This document shows positions 48,226-57,036 of a stretch of DNA of 64,000 nucleotides, piece after piece. The stretch is from the NCBI RefSeq assembly GCF_030696665.1, contig NZ_JAUYRV010000028.1:186001-250000 (forward strand), written 5' to 3'. Source of the stretch: Novosphingobium sp. (lineage in GTDB: Bacteria > Pseudomonadota > Alphaproteobacteria > Sphingomonadales > Sphingomonadaceae). The position numbers were made by a program, and so were the translations under genes. A model generated the notes under the pieces. The model had not been told where the DNA came from, did not search any database, and saw nothing but the letters and a program-made list of their open reading frames with translations. Every line of letters begins with the position of its first letter. Position 1 is the first letter of the stretch.

Positions 48226-49098
48226 ATGCGTTTGAAGATAGCAGATACCCTCCGCGCCGCCGCCGAACGCCTGTCCGCCACCAGCGACACCGCCCGGCTC
48301 GATGCCGAACTGCTGATGGCCCATGCGCTTGGCTGCACCCGCACTGACGTGCTGCTGCGCCACATGCAGGCCGAGACGCCAGCCGCCTTTGCCCCGCTGG
48401 TCGAACGCCGCCTGACCCACGAACCCGTCGCCTACATCACCGGCAGCGCCGAATTCTACGGCCTCGAACTCACCGTCAGCCCCGCCGTGCTGATCCCTCG
48501 TGGCGACACGGAGACCTTGGTCGAGGCAGCCCGCCAAGCCTTCGCCCATCGCCCCGCGCCCCGCCGCATCCTCGATCTTGGCACCGGCTCGGGCGCGCTC
48601 CTCCTCGCCGCGCTCTCGCTCTGGCCAGATGCTGAAGGCGTAGCCATCGAGCGTTCGCCCGAAGCCCTCGCCGTCGCCCGCGCCAACGGCCAGCGCCACG
48701 CACCCGCCGCACGCTTTCTCCCCGGCGATTGGACCCAGCACGGATGGGCCAAAGACCTCGGCCAGTTCGATCTGGTCCTGTCCAACCCGCCCTATGTCGA
48801 GGACGCCGCCGATCTCACCCCCTCCGTCCGCGCGCATGAGCCGGCACAAGCGCTGTTTTCCGGTCCCGATGGTCTTGATGATTACCGCATTCTGATCCCG
48901 CAGATCCCCGGCCTTCTGGCGGAAAACGGCATCGCCATCATCGAGATCGGCTGGACCCAAGGGCAAGCTGTTACCGCCCTCGCACAGGCCTCCGGCATGA
49001 CGGCAAAGCTCCACCAAGACCTCGCCCTGCGCGAAAGGGCAGTGGAAATGGCGAAAATGGCCAATATTCTGCTTGGCAAGGTCTCTTTGGATCACTAA
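48226..49098 (+). CDS. prmC: Release-factor glutamine N5-methyltransferase
   Basis: Methylates the glutamine of the GGQ motif in RF1 and RF2. The 290-residue protein has an N-terminal helical domain, then the SAM-binding block RRILDLGTGSGALLLAAL and the catalytic NPPYVED at about residue 187. The ATG at 48226 is preceded by GGGGGAG within the right arm of an inverted repeat, so a folded repeat would hide the ribosome site. It follows prfA by 105 bases, the standard prfA-prmC pairing. Confidence 0.95.
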   Translation: MRLKIADTLRAAAERLSATSDTARLDAELLMAHALGCTRTDVLLRHMQAETPAAFAPLVERRLTHEPVAYITGSAEFYGLELTVSPAVLIPRGDTETLVEAARQAFAHRPAPRRILDLGTGSGALLLAALSLWPDAEGVAIERSPEALAVARANGQRHAPAARFLPGDWTQHGWAKDLGQFDLVLSNPPYVEDAADLTPSVRAHEPAQALFSGPDGLDDYRILIPQIPGLLAENGIAIIEIGWTQGQAVTALAQASGMTAKLHQDLALRERAVEMAKMANILLGKVSLDH

Positions 49099-49312
49099 TC
49101 GTGTTGTCAGGCAGGGGACGGATGAGGCTTCCCGTCCCGGCCAGCTCCACCATTTGCAGGGATGAACGACCAAACGGTCGGGATAAGCGCAGATGCTGGA
49201 AACCCCGATTCGCCCATCGTCAAACGTGGGGTGGGCCGGTGGCAGAGGGTTTCGCTGCAATACCCTTGCACCAAGTTTTCGAGAGGCCGCCTCAATTAAG
49301 GAAGTGCCCGAG

Positions 49313-50323
49313 TTGAATAACAATCGTGGTAACAACCGCCGTCGCGGGCGTAGCAATAACAGTCGCCCGCAAAATGGTGGTCAGCAGCTAAACCGGATCG
49401 ACAGTCGCGCACGGGGCAATGCCCCCCAACTGCTCGAAAAGTATCGCAAGCTCGCGCAGGACGCCCACATGAATGGCGATCGCGTGCAGGCGGAATACTA
49501 TCTGCAGTTCGCCGATCACTACTTCCGCGTGCTTGCCGACGCCCGCGTCCGGCAGGACGAACAGCGCGCCCGCCCCGCTGGTGCCAACGGCGGTGAACGC
49601 TGGCAGGAGCAGGACGGCGAGGATGACGGCGGTGATTTCAGCGTCGAAGGCGATTTCCTCGGCTTTGATCGCCCCCCCACCCGGCGCGAACGTGAAGAGC
49701 GCGAAGAGCGGGCAGAACGTCCGGAGCGCGTTGAACGTCCCGAGCGGGCCGAACGTCCCGAGCGCAATGACCGCCCGGAGCGCAACGAGCGACCGGAAGG
49801 TCGGCGTGATCGTGAAGATCGTCCCCGTGAAGATCGTCCCCGTGAGGATCGTCCGCGTGACGACAGGCCCCGTGATGATCGCCCCCGCGAAGACCGAAAC
49901 GAAGGTCGGCGTGACGGCAATCGCCGCTTTGACCGCAATCGCAACCGCGATGCCGAAGGTGCCGCTGTCGAAGCGCTGCCCGGCGAAGGCATTCCTGCGA
50001 TTGAGGGTGAGCCAATCACCGAAGCGGCCGAAAATCCCTTCGTTCGTGAACCGCGCCCCGCGCGCGGCCTTCGCCTGCGCACCGAACGCGGCCCGCGCCC
50101 GGTAAGGGATGGCGCCAAGGGTGATGATGACGCTCCGGCAACGCTCGACGCATCGTTCCTGCCGCCTTCGATCAACGTAAGGGCCGATCCAGAACCGGAG
50201 GCTGCCCCTGCTCCTCGCCCCGCTCCTGCAGTGGCTGCCGAAGAGGCCGCACCTGCACCCAAAAAGCGCGGCCGCCCGCGCAAGGTCGTTGCGACCGAAG
50301 CCAGCGAGCCGGTTGAAGGCTGA
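49313..50323 (+). CDS. DUF4167 protein with Arg-rich repeats
   Basis: Alphaproteobacterial protein of unknown function that often follows prmC. The N-terminus is Asn/Arg-rich (NNNRGNNRRRGRSNN), then comes the DUF4167 core QLLEKYRKLAQDAHMNGDRVQAEYYLQFADHYFRVL. A long disordered part follows, with ERPER- and DRPRE-type repeats (about residues 140-205) and a Pro/Ala-rich tail ending KKRGRPRKVV, an AT-hook-like motif. The TTG at 49313 is chosen because AAGGAAG lies about nine bases upstream and the domain normally starts here; the frame is open to 49193. The composition suggests nucleic-acid binding. Confidence 0.85.
   Translation: MNNNRGNNRRRGRSNNSRPQNGGQQLNRIDSRARGNAPQLLEKYRKLAQDAHMNGDRVQAEYYLQFADHYFRVLADARVRQDEQRARPAGANGGERWQEQDGEDDGGDFSVEGDFLGFDRPPTRREREEREERAERPERVERPERAERPERNDRPERNERPEGRRDREDRPREDRPREDRPRDDRPRDDRPREDRNEGRRDGNRRFDRNRNRDAEGAAVEALPGEGIPAIEGEPITEAAENPFVREPRPARGLRLRTERGPRPVRDGAKGDDDAPATLDASFLPPSINVRADPEPEAAPAPRPAPAVAAEEAAPAPKKRGRPRKVVATEASEPVEG
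49817..49891 (+). repeat. Five 15-bp in-frame tandem repeats in the DUF4167 gene
   Basis: Units start at 49817, 49832, 49847, 49862 and 49877 and follow GATCGTCCCCGTGAA with silent or D/E changes, each encoding DRPRE or DRPRD. Copy number can change by slippage without breaking the frame. Confidence 0.85.
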
Positions 50324-50384
50324 TTGTTTGCAGGATGGGCGTTGGCCTATCCTGCTGCGACCAGCACGGTGCTAACTTGATCCT

Positions 50385-50460
50385 CCCCAGCCCTTCCCGC
50401 AAGCGGGAGGGGCTGGTCTTGCGTTCTCCCCTCCCGCAAGCGGGAGGGGTTGGGGGTGGG
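50385..50460. repeat. Pair of CCTCCCGC/GCGGGAGG hairpins (partial composite element)
   Basis: Two hairpins of the type found in the composite element (CCCGCAAGCGGG twice), ending GGTTGGGGGTGGG. The conserved internal words GCTGCGACTAAC and AAGTCTCGCGG are missing. Lies between the DUF4167 gene and lnt. Confidence 0.75.
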
Positions 50461-50550
50461 AAACGGCAAAGCGCCGCATTCGATAACCAAACCTTGCGCA
50501 ATGCCCTGCGCGCTTGCGGCCAGCAGCGCGCCACCCCATAGCGGGCAGGT

Positions 50551-52131
50551 ATGAGCCGCTTTCGCCTCCCCTTTCGCCCGCTTCCCCGCGATAATCTGTT
50601 GACCATCGCCGCCGGTGGCCTTGCCGCCTGCGGGTTCCAGCCGCTCGGCCTCTGGCCGCTGACGCTGGCTGCGCTGGCATGGCTGATCCATCGGCTTTAC
50701 GTGGTGAAAACGTGGCGGCAGGCGCTTCTGGCTGGTTGGCTGTTCGGCCTTGGGCACTTCACCGTGGGCAACGGGTGGATCGCCACGGCATTTACCTATC
50801 AGGCCGAAATGCCCGCGTGGCTCGGCTGGATCGCGGTGCTGTTGGTCGCACTTTACCTTGCCGTCTATCCGGCCATCGCCACGCTGCTCGGCTGGTGGCT
50901 CGCCAATACGCGCCGCGCGATGCTGCTCCCCGCCTTTGCGGCATCATGGATATTTGCCGAATGGCTGCGCGCATGGGCTTTCACCGGCTTTGCGTGGAAC
51001 CCGCTGGCGATGGTGACGCTGGGCGGGTTTGATCGCCCCGGCCTTGCCCTCGCCGCGCAGTGGACGGGCACTTATGCGCTTTCGGGCCTCGTTGTCGTGC
51101 TCAGCGGCTGGTGGCTGTTTGCGCTGCGGTCTTGGCGGCAGGAGCAAAAGTGGGCGGCGCTGGCCTATGCGCTTGCCCCTGCGCTGCTGATGGTTCTGCC
51201 GCTTCACGGAGAGCGCCGCGAAGGTACACTCGCTTACACCCTCGTTCAGCCCGATGTGCGGCAGGATGTGCTCAACGATCCCGCCAACTACGAAAGCCAG
51301 TTCCAGACGTCCGCCACCCTCTCGTTGCCGCGCAAGCCGGGGGAAACGCGGCTGGTGCTCTGGCCTGAAAGCGGCGTGCCCGATTTCCTGCGCCCCGGCT
51401 ACGCGCAGTTCTGGTATGATGAAACGACCTATGCCGCAGACCCGGTGCTGGCGCGGGAGCGGCTGGGCCGCGTGGCGGGCAAGGGCGGGTTGCTGCTGAC
51501 CGGGACAACCGATCTTGCCATGCAGGGGCCGAAAGTGGCGGGCGCGTGGAACGTGGTAACTGCGCTCGATTCGGGCGGCGCGATTCGCGGCTCCTATGCC
51601 AAGGCGCATCTGGTGCCTTATGGCGAATATCTGCCGATGCGCGAGATTCTGGAACCCATCGGTCTGTCACGACTGGTGGCGGGCAGCCTCGACTTTTTCG
51701 CAGGGCCGGGGCCGCGCACACTGGATTTCGGCGCGCAAGGAAAGGCCGGAATCCAGATTTGTTACGAGATCATCTTTTCCGGCGAAGTCGTGGATCGTGC
51801 CCACCGGCCCGACTACCTGTTCAACCCCTCGAACGACGGCTGGTTCGGTGCGTGGGGACCGCCGCAACATCTGGCGCAGGCGCGGATGCGCGCGATTGAG
51901 GAGGGGCTGCCAGTGTTGCGCTCCACCACCACCGGGATCAGCGCGGTGATCGATGCCGATGGCGTTGTCCGCCAGTTCGTGCCCCCGCTGCGTGCAGGGC
52001 GGCTTGATGGCAAAGTGCCGCCCGCCCATGCGCCCACGCCGTTTGCCACGTTCGGCAACATGCTCGCGCTTGCGTGGGGGATAGCGCTTCTTTTCATCGC
52101 ACTGGTTGCAAGCGCTACGCGGAAACGCTAA
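50551..52131 (+). CDS. lnt: Apolipoprotein N-acyltransferase
   Basis: Adds the third acyl chain to the N-terminal cysteine of lipoproteins in the inner membrane. The 526-residue protein has about seven membrane helices, six of them in the first 225 residues, and a periplasmic nitrilase-like domain with the catalytic triad: Glu in [10 protein letters not shown] (about 272), Lys in [14 protein letters not shown] (about 351) and Cys in [10 protein letters not shown] (about 404). Length and topology are normal. It lies just upstream of metK with 74 bases between them. Confidence 0.95.
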   Translation: MSRFRLPFRPLPRDNLLTIAAGGLAACGFQPLGLWPLTLAALAWLIHRLYVVKTWRQALLAGWLFGLGHFTVGNGWIATAFTYQAEMPAWLGWIAVLLVALYLAVYPAIATLLGWWLANTRRAMLLPAFAASWIFAEWLRAWAFTGFAWNPLAMVTLGGFDRPGLALAAQWTGTYALSGLVVVLSGWWLFALRSWRQEQKWAALAYALAPALLMVLPLHGERREGTLAYTLVQPDVRQDVLNDPANYESQFQTSATLSLPRKPGETRLVLWPESGVPDFLRPGYAQFWYDETTYAADPVLARERLGRVAGKGGLLLTGTTDLAMQGPKVAGAWNVVTALDSGGAIRGSYAKAHLVPYGEYLPMREILEPIGLSRLVAGSLDFFAGPGPRTLDFGAQGKAGIQICYEIIFSGEVVDRAHRPDYLFNPSNDGWFGAWGPPQHLAQARMRAIEEGLPVLRSTTTGISAVIDADGVVRQFVPPLRAGRLDGKVPPAHAPTPFATFGNMLALAWGIALLFIALVASATRKR

Positions 52132-52143
52132 GCGGGGGCAGAC

Positions 52144-52159
52144 ATAAAGGTTTCTTTAT
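52144..52159. promoter_or_regulatory. ATAAAG-N4-CTTTAT palindrome upstream of metK
   Basis: A 16-base palindrome 46 bases before the metK ATG, flanked by ACAT and ATAT. Its form and position fit the operator of SahR-type ArsR-family repressors, which sense S-adenosylhomocysteine and control methionine/SAM-cycle genes in proteobacteria. A small GC-rich hairpin (GGCCCGTTTCGGGC) lies between it and the start. Confidence 0.5.
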
Positions 52160-52205
52160 ATCGCCTCGGCCCGTTTCGGGCACGGCCATCAGCATAGGAC
52201 CGCCA

Positions 52206-53411
52206 ATGCGCAGCGATTACCTGTTCACTTCCGAAAGCGTCTCCGAAGGCCACCCGGACAAGGTTTCCGACCAGATCAGCGACGGCATCGTCGACCTGTT
52301 CCTGTCGAAAGATCCCGAAGCCCGCATCGCCTGCGAAACCCTGACCACCACGCAGCTCGTCGTCCTCGCCGGTGAAATCCGCTGCAAGGGCGTTTACGAA
52401 AACGGCGCATGGGCACCGGGCGCGCAGGAAGAGATCGAGAAGACCGTGCGCGAAACGGTCAAGCGCATCGGCTATGAACAGGACGGCTTCCACTGGGAGA
52501 AGTTCGAATTCATCAACCGCCTGCACGGCCAGTCGGACCACATCGCGCAGGGCGTCGATGCTGGCGACAACAAGGACGAAGGCGCAGGCGATCAGGGCAT
52601 CATGTTCGGTTACGCGACCGACGAAACGCCCGACCTGATGCCCGCCACGCTGTACTACAGCCACAAGATCCTCGAACGCATGGCGGCTGACCGCCACTCC
52701 GGCGCGGCCCCGTTCCTTGAGCCTGACGCCAAGAGCCAGGTTACGCTGCGCTATGAAGGCTCGCTCCCCGTTGCGGCCACCGCGGTCGTCGTCTCCACCC
52801 AGCACGCGCCGGGTTATGACGAGGGCGCGAACGAAGCCGAGCTGCACGATTATGTGAAGCGCGTGATCGCCGATGTGATCCCGCCGGTCCTGCTGCGCGA
52901 CACGACCTACTACATCAACCCGACCGGCTCGTTCGAAATCGGTGGTCCTGATGGCGATGCCGGCCTGACCGGCCGCAAGATCATCGTTGACACTTACGGC
53001 GGCGCAAGCCCGCACGGCGGCGGCGCGTTCTCGGGCAAGGATCCGACGAAGGTTGACCGTTCGGCTGCCTACATCACGCGCTATCTGGCCAAGAACGTGG
53101 TCGCCGCTGGCCTTGCCACGCGCTGCACCATCCAGATCGCCTATGCCATTGGCGTGTCCGAGCCGCTGTCGCTCTATGTCGACACGCACGACACCGGCTC
53201 GATCGGCGATGACAAGATCGAAGAAGCGATCAAGGGCATTGCCAAGCTGGGCGGCCTGACGCCACGCGGCATCCGCACGCATCTGGGCCTCAACAAGCCG
53301 ATCTATCAGCCGACCGCGGCCTATGGCCACTTCGGGCGCAAGCCGGATGGTGACTTCTTCCCGTGGGAACGCACCGATCTGGTGGACGATCTGAAGGCCG
53401 CTCTGGCCTGA
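52206..53411 (+). CDS. metK: S-adenosylmethionine synthetase
   Basis: Makes SAM from methionine and ATP. The protein has 401 residues starting [20 protein letters not shown], the first ATP/metal block with the catalytic His, then [15 protein letters not shown] and [28 protein letters not shown] precedes the ATG by suitable spacing; an in-frame start at 52074 lies within lnt and is not credible. It is a long-form alphaproteobacterial MetK. Probably regulated through the palindrome at 52144-52159. It is followed by a 10-bp repeat array and a strong terminator. Confidence 0.97.
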   Translation: MRSDYLFTSESVSEGHPDKVSDQISDGIVDLFLSKDPEARIACETLTTTQLVVLAGEIRCKGVYENGAWAPGAQEEIEKTVRETVKRIGYEQDGFHWEKFEFINRLHGQSDHIAQGVDAGDNKDEGAGDQGIMFGYATDETPDLMPATLYYSHKILERMAADRHSGAAPFLEPDAKSQVTLRYEGSLPVAATAVVVSTQHAPGYDEGANEAELHDYVKRVIADVIPPVLLRDTTYYINPTGSFEIGGPDGDAGLTGRKIIVDTYGGASPHGGGAFSGKDPTKVDRSAAYITRYLAKNVVAAGLATRCTIQIAYAIGVSEPLSLYVDTHDTGSIGDDKIEEAIKGIAKLGGLTPRGIRTHLGLNKPIYQPTAAYGHFGRKPDGDFFPWERTDLVDDLKAALA

Positions 53412-53422
53412 AATCCTGAAGT

Positions 53423-53462
53423 GCACCTAGATGCACCTAACTGCACCTAGGCGCACCTGAAG
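53423..53462. repeat. 10-bp tandem repeat array (GCACCTA unit), copy 2
   Basis: Four ten-base units starting GCACCTA, GCACCTA, GCACCTA and GCACCTG, 12 bases after the metK stop. It shares units, phase and the upstream word AATCCTGAA with the array at 21449-21488. Confidence 0.8.
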
Positions 53463-53470
53463 GTCACACA

Positions 53471-53504
53471 ATGGCCCGCTTCGCACCCCGAAGCGGGCCA
53501 TTTT
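53471..53504 (+). terminator. Terminator of metK
   Basis: ATGGCCCGCTTCG and CGAAGCGGGCCAT form a perfect 13-bp stem around a four-base loop, followed by four T, 60 bases after the metK stop. Confidence 0.92.
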
Positions 53505-53525
53505 GCGTTGTGATGTTTCCTGCCT

Positions 53526-53560
53526 CTCCCCTCCCGCAGGCGGGAGGGGTTGGGGGTGGG
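53526..53560. repeat. Single CCTCCCGC/GCGGGAGG hairpin (fragment of the composite element)
   Basis: CCCCTCCCGCAGGCGGGAGG followed by GGTTGGGGGTGGG, identical to the right end of the element at 12315-12423. The rest of the element is absent. Confidence 0.75.
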
Positions 53561-53642
53561 TTTCTGATGGGTTTCATCTCGCATTTCCTACAAGCCGTCC
53601 CTGCGCGCACGACTCTGGTTTTTGCAACGGAGTCGGACCCTC

Positions 53643-54257
53643 ATGCGCGAACTCACCCCCCGCATCGCTCTTGAACTGATCGCCCACGAAGGCATCGTGA
53701 CCGAAGCCTACAAGGACAGCGTCGGCGTGTGGACGTGGAGCGTCGGGATCACCGATGCGAGCGGGCACAAGGTCTTCCCGCGCTACAAAGACAAGCCGCA
53801 GCCGCTGGAGCACTGCATCGGCGTGTACCTGTGGCTGCTGCGCGAAAAGTACCTTCCGCCGGTCCTCGCCGCCTTTGGCAAGCATGAGCCGAGCGAGGCT
53901 GAGCTGGGCGCGGCGCTGTCGTTCCACTGGAATACCGGCGCGATTGCGCGGGCCAGCTGGATCGGGCGGTTTGTGAAAGGCGACGTGGACGGCGCGCGCA
54001 AATCGATGCTCGACTGGGCGCGGCCCAGGGAACTGCTGGCGCGGCGGCGCAAGGAACAGGCGTTGTTCTTTGACGGGCAGTGGAGCGAGGACGGGATGGC
54101 GCTGGTCTATGGCGTGGCCAAGCCTTCGTACACACCGGTGCGGGGCAAGCGGGTTGAGGTGCGGGGGCTGATTGAGGGGTTGTTTGTGGATGCCCCAGCG
54201 CCCGCTCCGGTTCCGGTGGCCAAGAAGAAGACGTGGTTTGATCGCCTATTCGAGTGA
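53643..54257 (+). CDS. GH24 phage-type lysozyme
   Basis: Muramidase related to phage endolysins, 204 residues. The GH24 signature E-x8-D-x5-T is present as Glu16 (AHEG), Asp25 (YKDSVG) and Thr31 (VWTW). The C-terminus is a Pro/Ala-rich linker ending KKKTWFDRLFE. There is no signal peptide and no holin, spanin or other phage gene nearby, so it looks like a domesticated or lone enzyme rather than part of a prophage. The ATG at 53643 is used; a TTG at 53622 is in frame. It lies between repeat elements on both sides. Confidence 0.85.
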   Translation: MRELTPRIALELIAHEGIVTEAYKDSVGVWTWSVGITDASGHKVFPRYKDKPQPLEHCIGVYLWLLREKYLPPVLAAFGKHEPSEAELGAALSFHWNTGAIARASWIGRFVKGDVDGARKSMLDWARPRELLARRRKEQALFFDGQWSEDGMALVYGVAKPSYTPVRGKRVEVRGLIEGLFVDAPAPAPVPVAKKKTWFDRLFE

Positions 54258-54267
54258 TCCCTCTTTC

Positions 54268-54361
54268 GTCATTCCCGCGCAGGCGGGAATCCAGCTACGG
54301 GAATGCCGTCGCTGTGCGACGACGTTCTTGCGGGCTGGACCCCCGCCTGCGCGGGGGTGAC
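54268..54361. repeat. 27-bp inverted repeat pair
   Basis: Arms 54268-54294 and 54335-54361 share CCCGCGCAGGCGGG and pair except at four positions where the changes are symmetric, so each arm keeps its own hairpin. It separates the lysozyme gene from the converging acyl-CoA dehydrogenase gene. Confidence 0.75.
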
Positions 54362-54371
54362 AAGCGGTCAG

Positions 54372-55673
54372 TTACCCGAACATCCCCTTCCGCGGCCCAA
54401 GGTATCCGAACAAAAACGCCCCCACCTTGCGTATCTGAATCTCCTCGGCGCCTTCGGTGATGCGGTAGCGGCGGTGGTGGCGGTAGATGTGTTCGAAGGG
54501 TTTGTGGCGGGAATAGCCGATGCCGCCGTGGACCTGCATCGCCCGGTCCGCCGCCTCGCAGACCAGCCGGTTCGCCCAGTAATTGCACATCGAGACCTTG
54601 TCTGACAGTTCGCGTTCGATGCGCTTGTGACCACCCTCTTCGGCCTCCAGCCGGTCCATGTCCCATGCGGTCTTGCGGATCAGCAGGCGCAGCATTTCGC
54701 ACTGGGTGGCAAGTTCGACGAGCGGGAACTGGATCGCCTGATTGCGCGCCAGTTCCTCGCCGAAGGGCTTGCGTTCGCGGGCATAGCGCACCGATTCCTC
54801 GACGCAGAATGTGGCTGCGCCCAGTGACGAGGCTGCCTGCCGGATGCGGTTCTGGTGGACGAAGCTTTGCGCGATGGACAGGCCGCCGCCCACGGGGCCG
54901 AGGATCGCGCTGTCCGGCACCCAGACATTGGTGAACGACACGCGCGGGTGGTCTGTCGGCATGTTGAACGTCCACAGGTACTCCTCGATCACCAGCCCCG
55001 GCGCGGGGTTGGGAACGAGGAAGCAGGTGATGCCGCGTGCGTCGCCATTCTCGCCGCTGGTGCGGGCGAAGGTGGCGCAGTGGGTGGCCACGTGCATGCC
55101 GGTAGTCCACATCTTCTCGCCATCGATGCGCCAGCCCGCCACGCCATCGCGCACTTCGGGCACGGCGCGGGTTTCCATGTGGGTGGCGTCCGATCCGTGG
55201 TTCGGCTCGGTCAGCCCGAAGGCGGTGCGGCGAGTGCGGGCAAAGCCGCCGTTGATGAATTCGGCCTTCTGATCGTCTGTGCCGAAGTGTTCGAACATGG
55301 CGACGAAGGGGAAATTCCCGACGATGGAATGTTCGTTCTGCAGATCGTTGTGCAGGCCAAGGCCCTTGGCGGCGAAGTGCTCTCGGATAACCGCCATCCA
55401 CAGGTTCTGGCCGTCCTTGCCGCCGTACTTCTTGGGCGCGGAAAAGCGCCAGTGTCCGGCGGCATCGGCGCGGCGCGTGGCTTCGATCAACAGCTCTTCC
55501 CATTCGTGGCGCGGCAACCCGCCGTTGTCGAAATCGGTGCGCGCCCATTCGCGGCGGTGATCGAAGAAGCGGATGTTGTCGTCCGCCTGCTCCAGCGGCT
55601 TGATCTCGGCTTCGATGAAGGCATCAAGTTGGGCGAGGTAGGCAACGAGGGATTCGGGAAGGTCGAAGTCCAT
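54372..55673 (-). CDS. Acyl-CoA dehydrogenase (ACAD10/11- and LvaC-like)
   Basis: FAD-dependent acyl-CoA dehydrogenase of 433 residues with the three usual domains. FGLTEPNHGSDAT and WRIDGEKMWTTG bind FAD and substrate; ALQVHGG-type MQVHGGIGYSRHKPFEHIYR and RITEGAEEIQ near the C-terminus include the expected catalytic Glu. Its ATG overlaps the upstream kinase stop by one base (TGATG). A kinase-dehydrogenase pair of this kind corresponds to the fused ACAD10/ACAD11 of animals and to LvaA/LvaC of the levulinate pathway, which handle 4-hydroxyacyl-CoAs, so that substrate class is likely. Confidence 0.88.
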   Translation of the reverse strand: MDFDLPESLVAYLAQLDAFIEAEIKPLEQADDNIRFFDHRREWARTDFDNGGLPRHEWEELLIEATRRADAAGHWRFSAPKKYGGKDGQNLWMAVIREHFAAKGLGLHNDLQNEHSIVGNFPFVAMFEHFGTDDQKAEFINGGFARTRRTAFGLTEPNHGSDATHMETRAVPEVRDGVAGWRIDGEKMWTTGMHVATHCATFARTSGENGDARGITCFLVPNPAPGLVIEEYLWTFNMPTDHPRVSFTNVWVPDSAILGPVGGGLSIAQSFVHQNRIRQAASSLGAATFCVEESVRYARERKPFGEELARNQAIQFPLVELATQCEMLRLLIRKTAWDMDRLEAEEGGHKRIERELSDKVSMCNYWANRLVCEAADRAMQVHGGIGYSRHKPFEHIYRHHRRYRITEGAEEIQIRKVGAFLFGYLGPRKGMFG

Positions 55674-56992
55674 CAGGTTTGCTCCCAGAGCGTGCGGGCG
55701 GCGGCGAGCGCCGGGTATTTGGGCATGTCGGCGGAAAGGGTAGACAGCGCGCGGCGGCGCAGATCGGTCAGCAGGCCGGGGGTGGCGAGGGTCTGGCGGC
55801 CTGCCAGCAGATCGTCAGCCAAGGTCTTGTCGGCGGGGTCTGCGCGGGACGTGAGTTCACGGCGGACGATGCCCAACGCGTTTTGCGCGACGGCCAATTC
55901 CCAGCGCTCGCGGCCTGCCAGCTTGTCCTTCACCGTGGCGGCGAGCCATTCGGACACGGCAGTGAGGACTTCGGCGGTTGTGGGTTCGCCGGTGCTGGCA
56001 GGCGATGGCGGCGGGGCTGGGGGCAACGGGCGGACGCGTTCGGCCTCGGGGGCTTCGCTTTCCAGCAGGAGCAGCAGGTCCAGTTCCTGTTCGGCGCAGC
56101 GCCTTGCCACGACGACGCGCTCCAAGGAGCGGTCTGTGCCGCTGCGCCACGATTGTCCCATCGACAGGCAGCCTAGCGCCCACCACACGGTGCGATAGAC
56201 CAACCAGAAGCGGAAGCGGGCGGGGCTGAATGGCTCGCCGCCGGCGGCCTGATAGGCAGCTGCCAGAGTTTCGATGTCGGTGAGGCCGAACGCTGGTTGA
56301 TCGAGCCGTCCGAAACGCCACACGGTCATGCAGCCATAGGCGAGGTCTTCGTGGCCATCGCCCAGATGGGCCAATTCCCAATCGATCACGCCCGACAGCC
56401 GCCCTTCGTGGACCATCAGGTTGCCGATGCGGAAATCGCCGTGGACCACCACCGGTTTGGCGGGCGGTGGGAGGTTGGCGCGCAGCCATGCAAGGCCGAG
56501 TGCGATGAGGGGACGGTCACCGCCTGCCTCTGCGAACTGGCAGGCGAGGGCTTCGACGCCCTCTGCCGGGTCGAGACGGGGCAGGACGGTGAGGGTGGCG
56601 GTATCGAGCGCGTGGATTCGCGCCATCGCCTCGGCAAGGTCATCCGCCAGTTCAGGCGGCGATGAAAGCGCCGATTCGGGATCGGCCGTGCCGGGCAGGC
56701 AGCGCATGATGAAGCCGATGCCGAGGCTGTCCTCGGCGGTGAGTTCAGCAATGACTTCAGGCGCAGCGACCCCGGCGGCGTGGGCGCGGCGAATCACTTC
56801 GGCCTCTCCCGCCATATCCAGCGGGCGCGCGGCGATCCATTCGGGCGAAGGTGCGCGACGCAGGACGAAGCGCTCTTCCCCGCTGGCGAAGAGCCACGAT
56901 TCCATGTTGGCCCCGCCTGAGAGGCGTTCGAGGCCGGACACCGATCCCGGTACGCCTGCGCGGCGCATTACGGCTTCCAGCAGCCTTTCCAT
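55673..56992 (-). CDS. APH-family kinase fused to a C-terminal DUF6285-like domain
   Basis: A 439-residue phosphotransferase. The APH fold shows a nucleotide loop (GGANMESWLF), the catalytic HGDFRIGN (Asp186, Asn191) and the metal site VIDWELAHLGDGHEDLAY (Asp204). A Pro-rich linker (about 325-340) leads to a C-terminal domain of about 95 residues (TAEVLTAVSEWLAATVKDKL...NALGIVRREL) resembling DUF6285. In Pseudomonas levulinate catabolism the kinase LvaA needs the small protein LvaB; this looks like the two joined. Translation is coupled to the acyl-CoA dehydrogenase. The operator-like palindrome at 57037-57052 lies upstream. Antibiotic phosphotransferase activity is unlikely in this context. 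Confidence 0.85.
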   Translation of the reverse strand: MERLLEAVMRRAGVPGSVSGLERLSGGANMESWLFASGEERFVLRRAPSPEWIAARPLDMAGEAEVIRRAHAAGVAAPEVIAELTAEDSLGIGFIMRCLPGTADPESALSSPPELADDLAEAMARIHALDTATLTVLPRLDPAEGVEALACQFAEAGGDRPLIALGLAWLRANLPPPAKPVVVHGDFRIGNLMVHEGRLSGVIDWELAHLGDGHEDLAYGCMTVWRFGRLDQPAFGLTDIETLAAAYQAAGGEPFSPARFRFWLVYRTVWWALGCLSMGQSWRSGTDRSLERVVVARRCAEQELDLLLLLESEAPEAERVRPLPPAPPPSPASTGEPTTAEVLTAVSEWLAATVKDKLAGRERWELAVAQNALGIVRRELTSRADPADKTLADDLLAGRQTLATPGLLTDLRRRALSTLSADMPKYPALAAARTLWEQT

Positions 56993-57036
56993 CGCCTCTC
57001 CCGCTTGCGACTGTTTTGCCGCTGGCCAGACTATTC

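Noticed and set aside
47566..49356. A 596-codon minus-strand frame across prfA and prmC
   Set aside because: It runs opposite two well-supported genes and through a repeat; composition is that of an antisense frame.
52132..52205. SAM riboswitch in the metK leader
   Set aside because: The leader is only 74 bases and shows a protein-type palindrome and one small hairpin; no SAM-II or SAM/SAH consensus is recognisable.
53643..54257. Prophage or gene-transfer-agent lysis cassette
   Set aside because: Only the lysozyme is present; neighbours are metK and an acyl-CoA dehydrogenase, and no holin, spanin or structural phage gene is seen.
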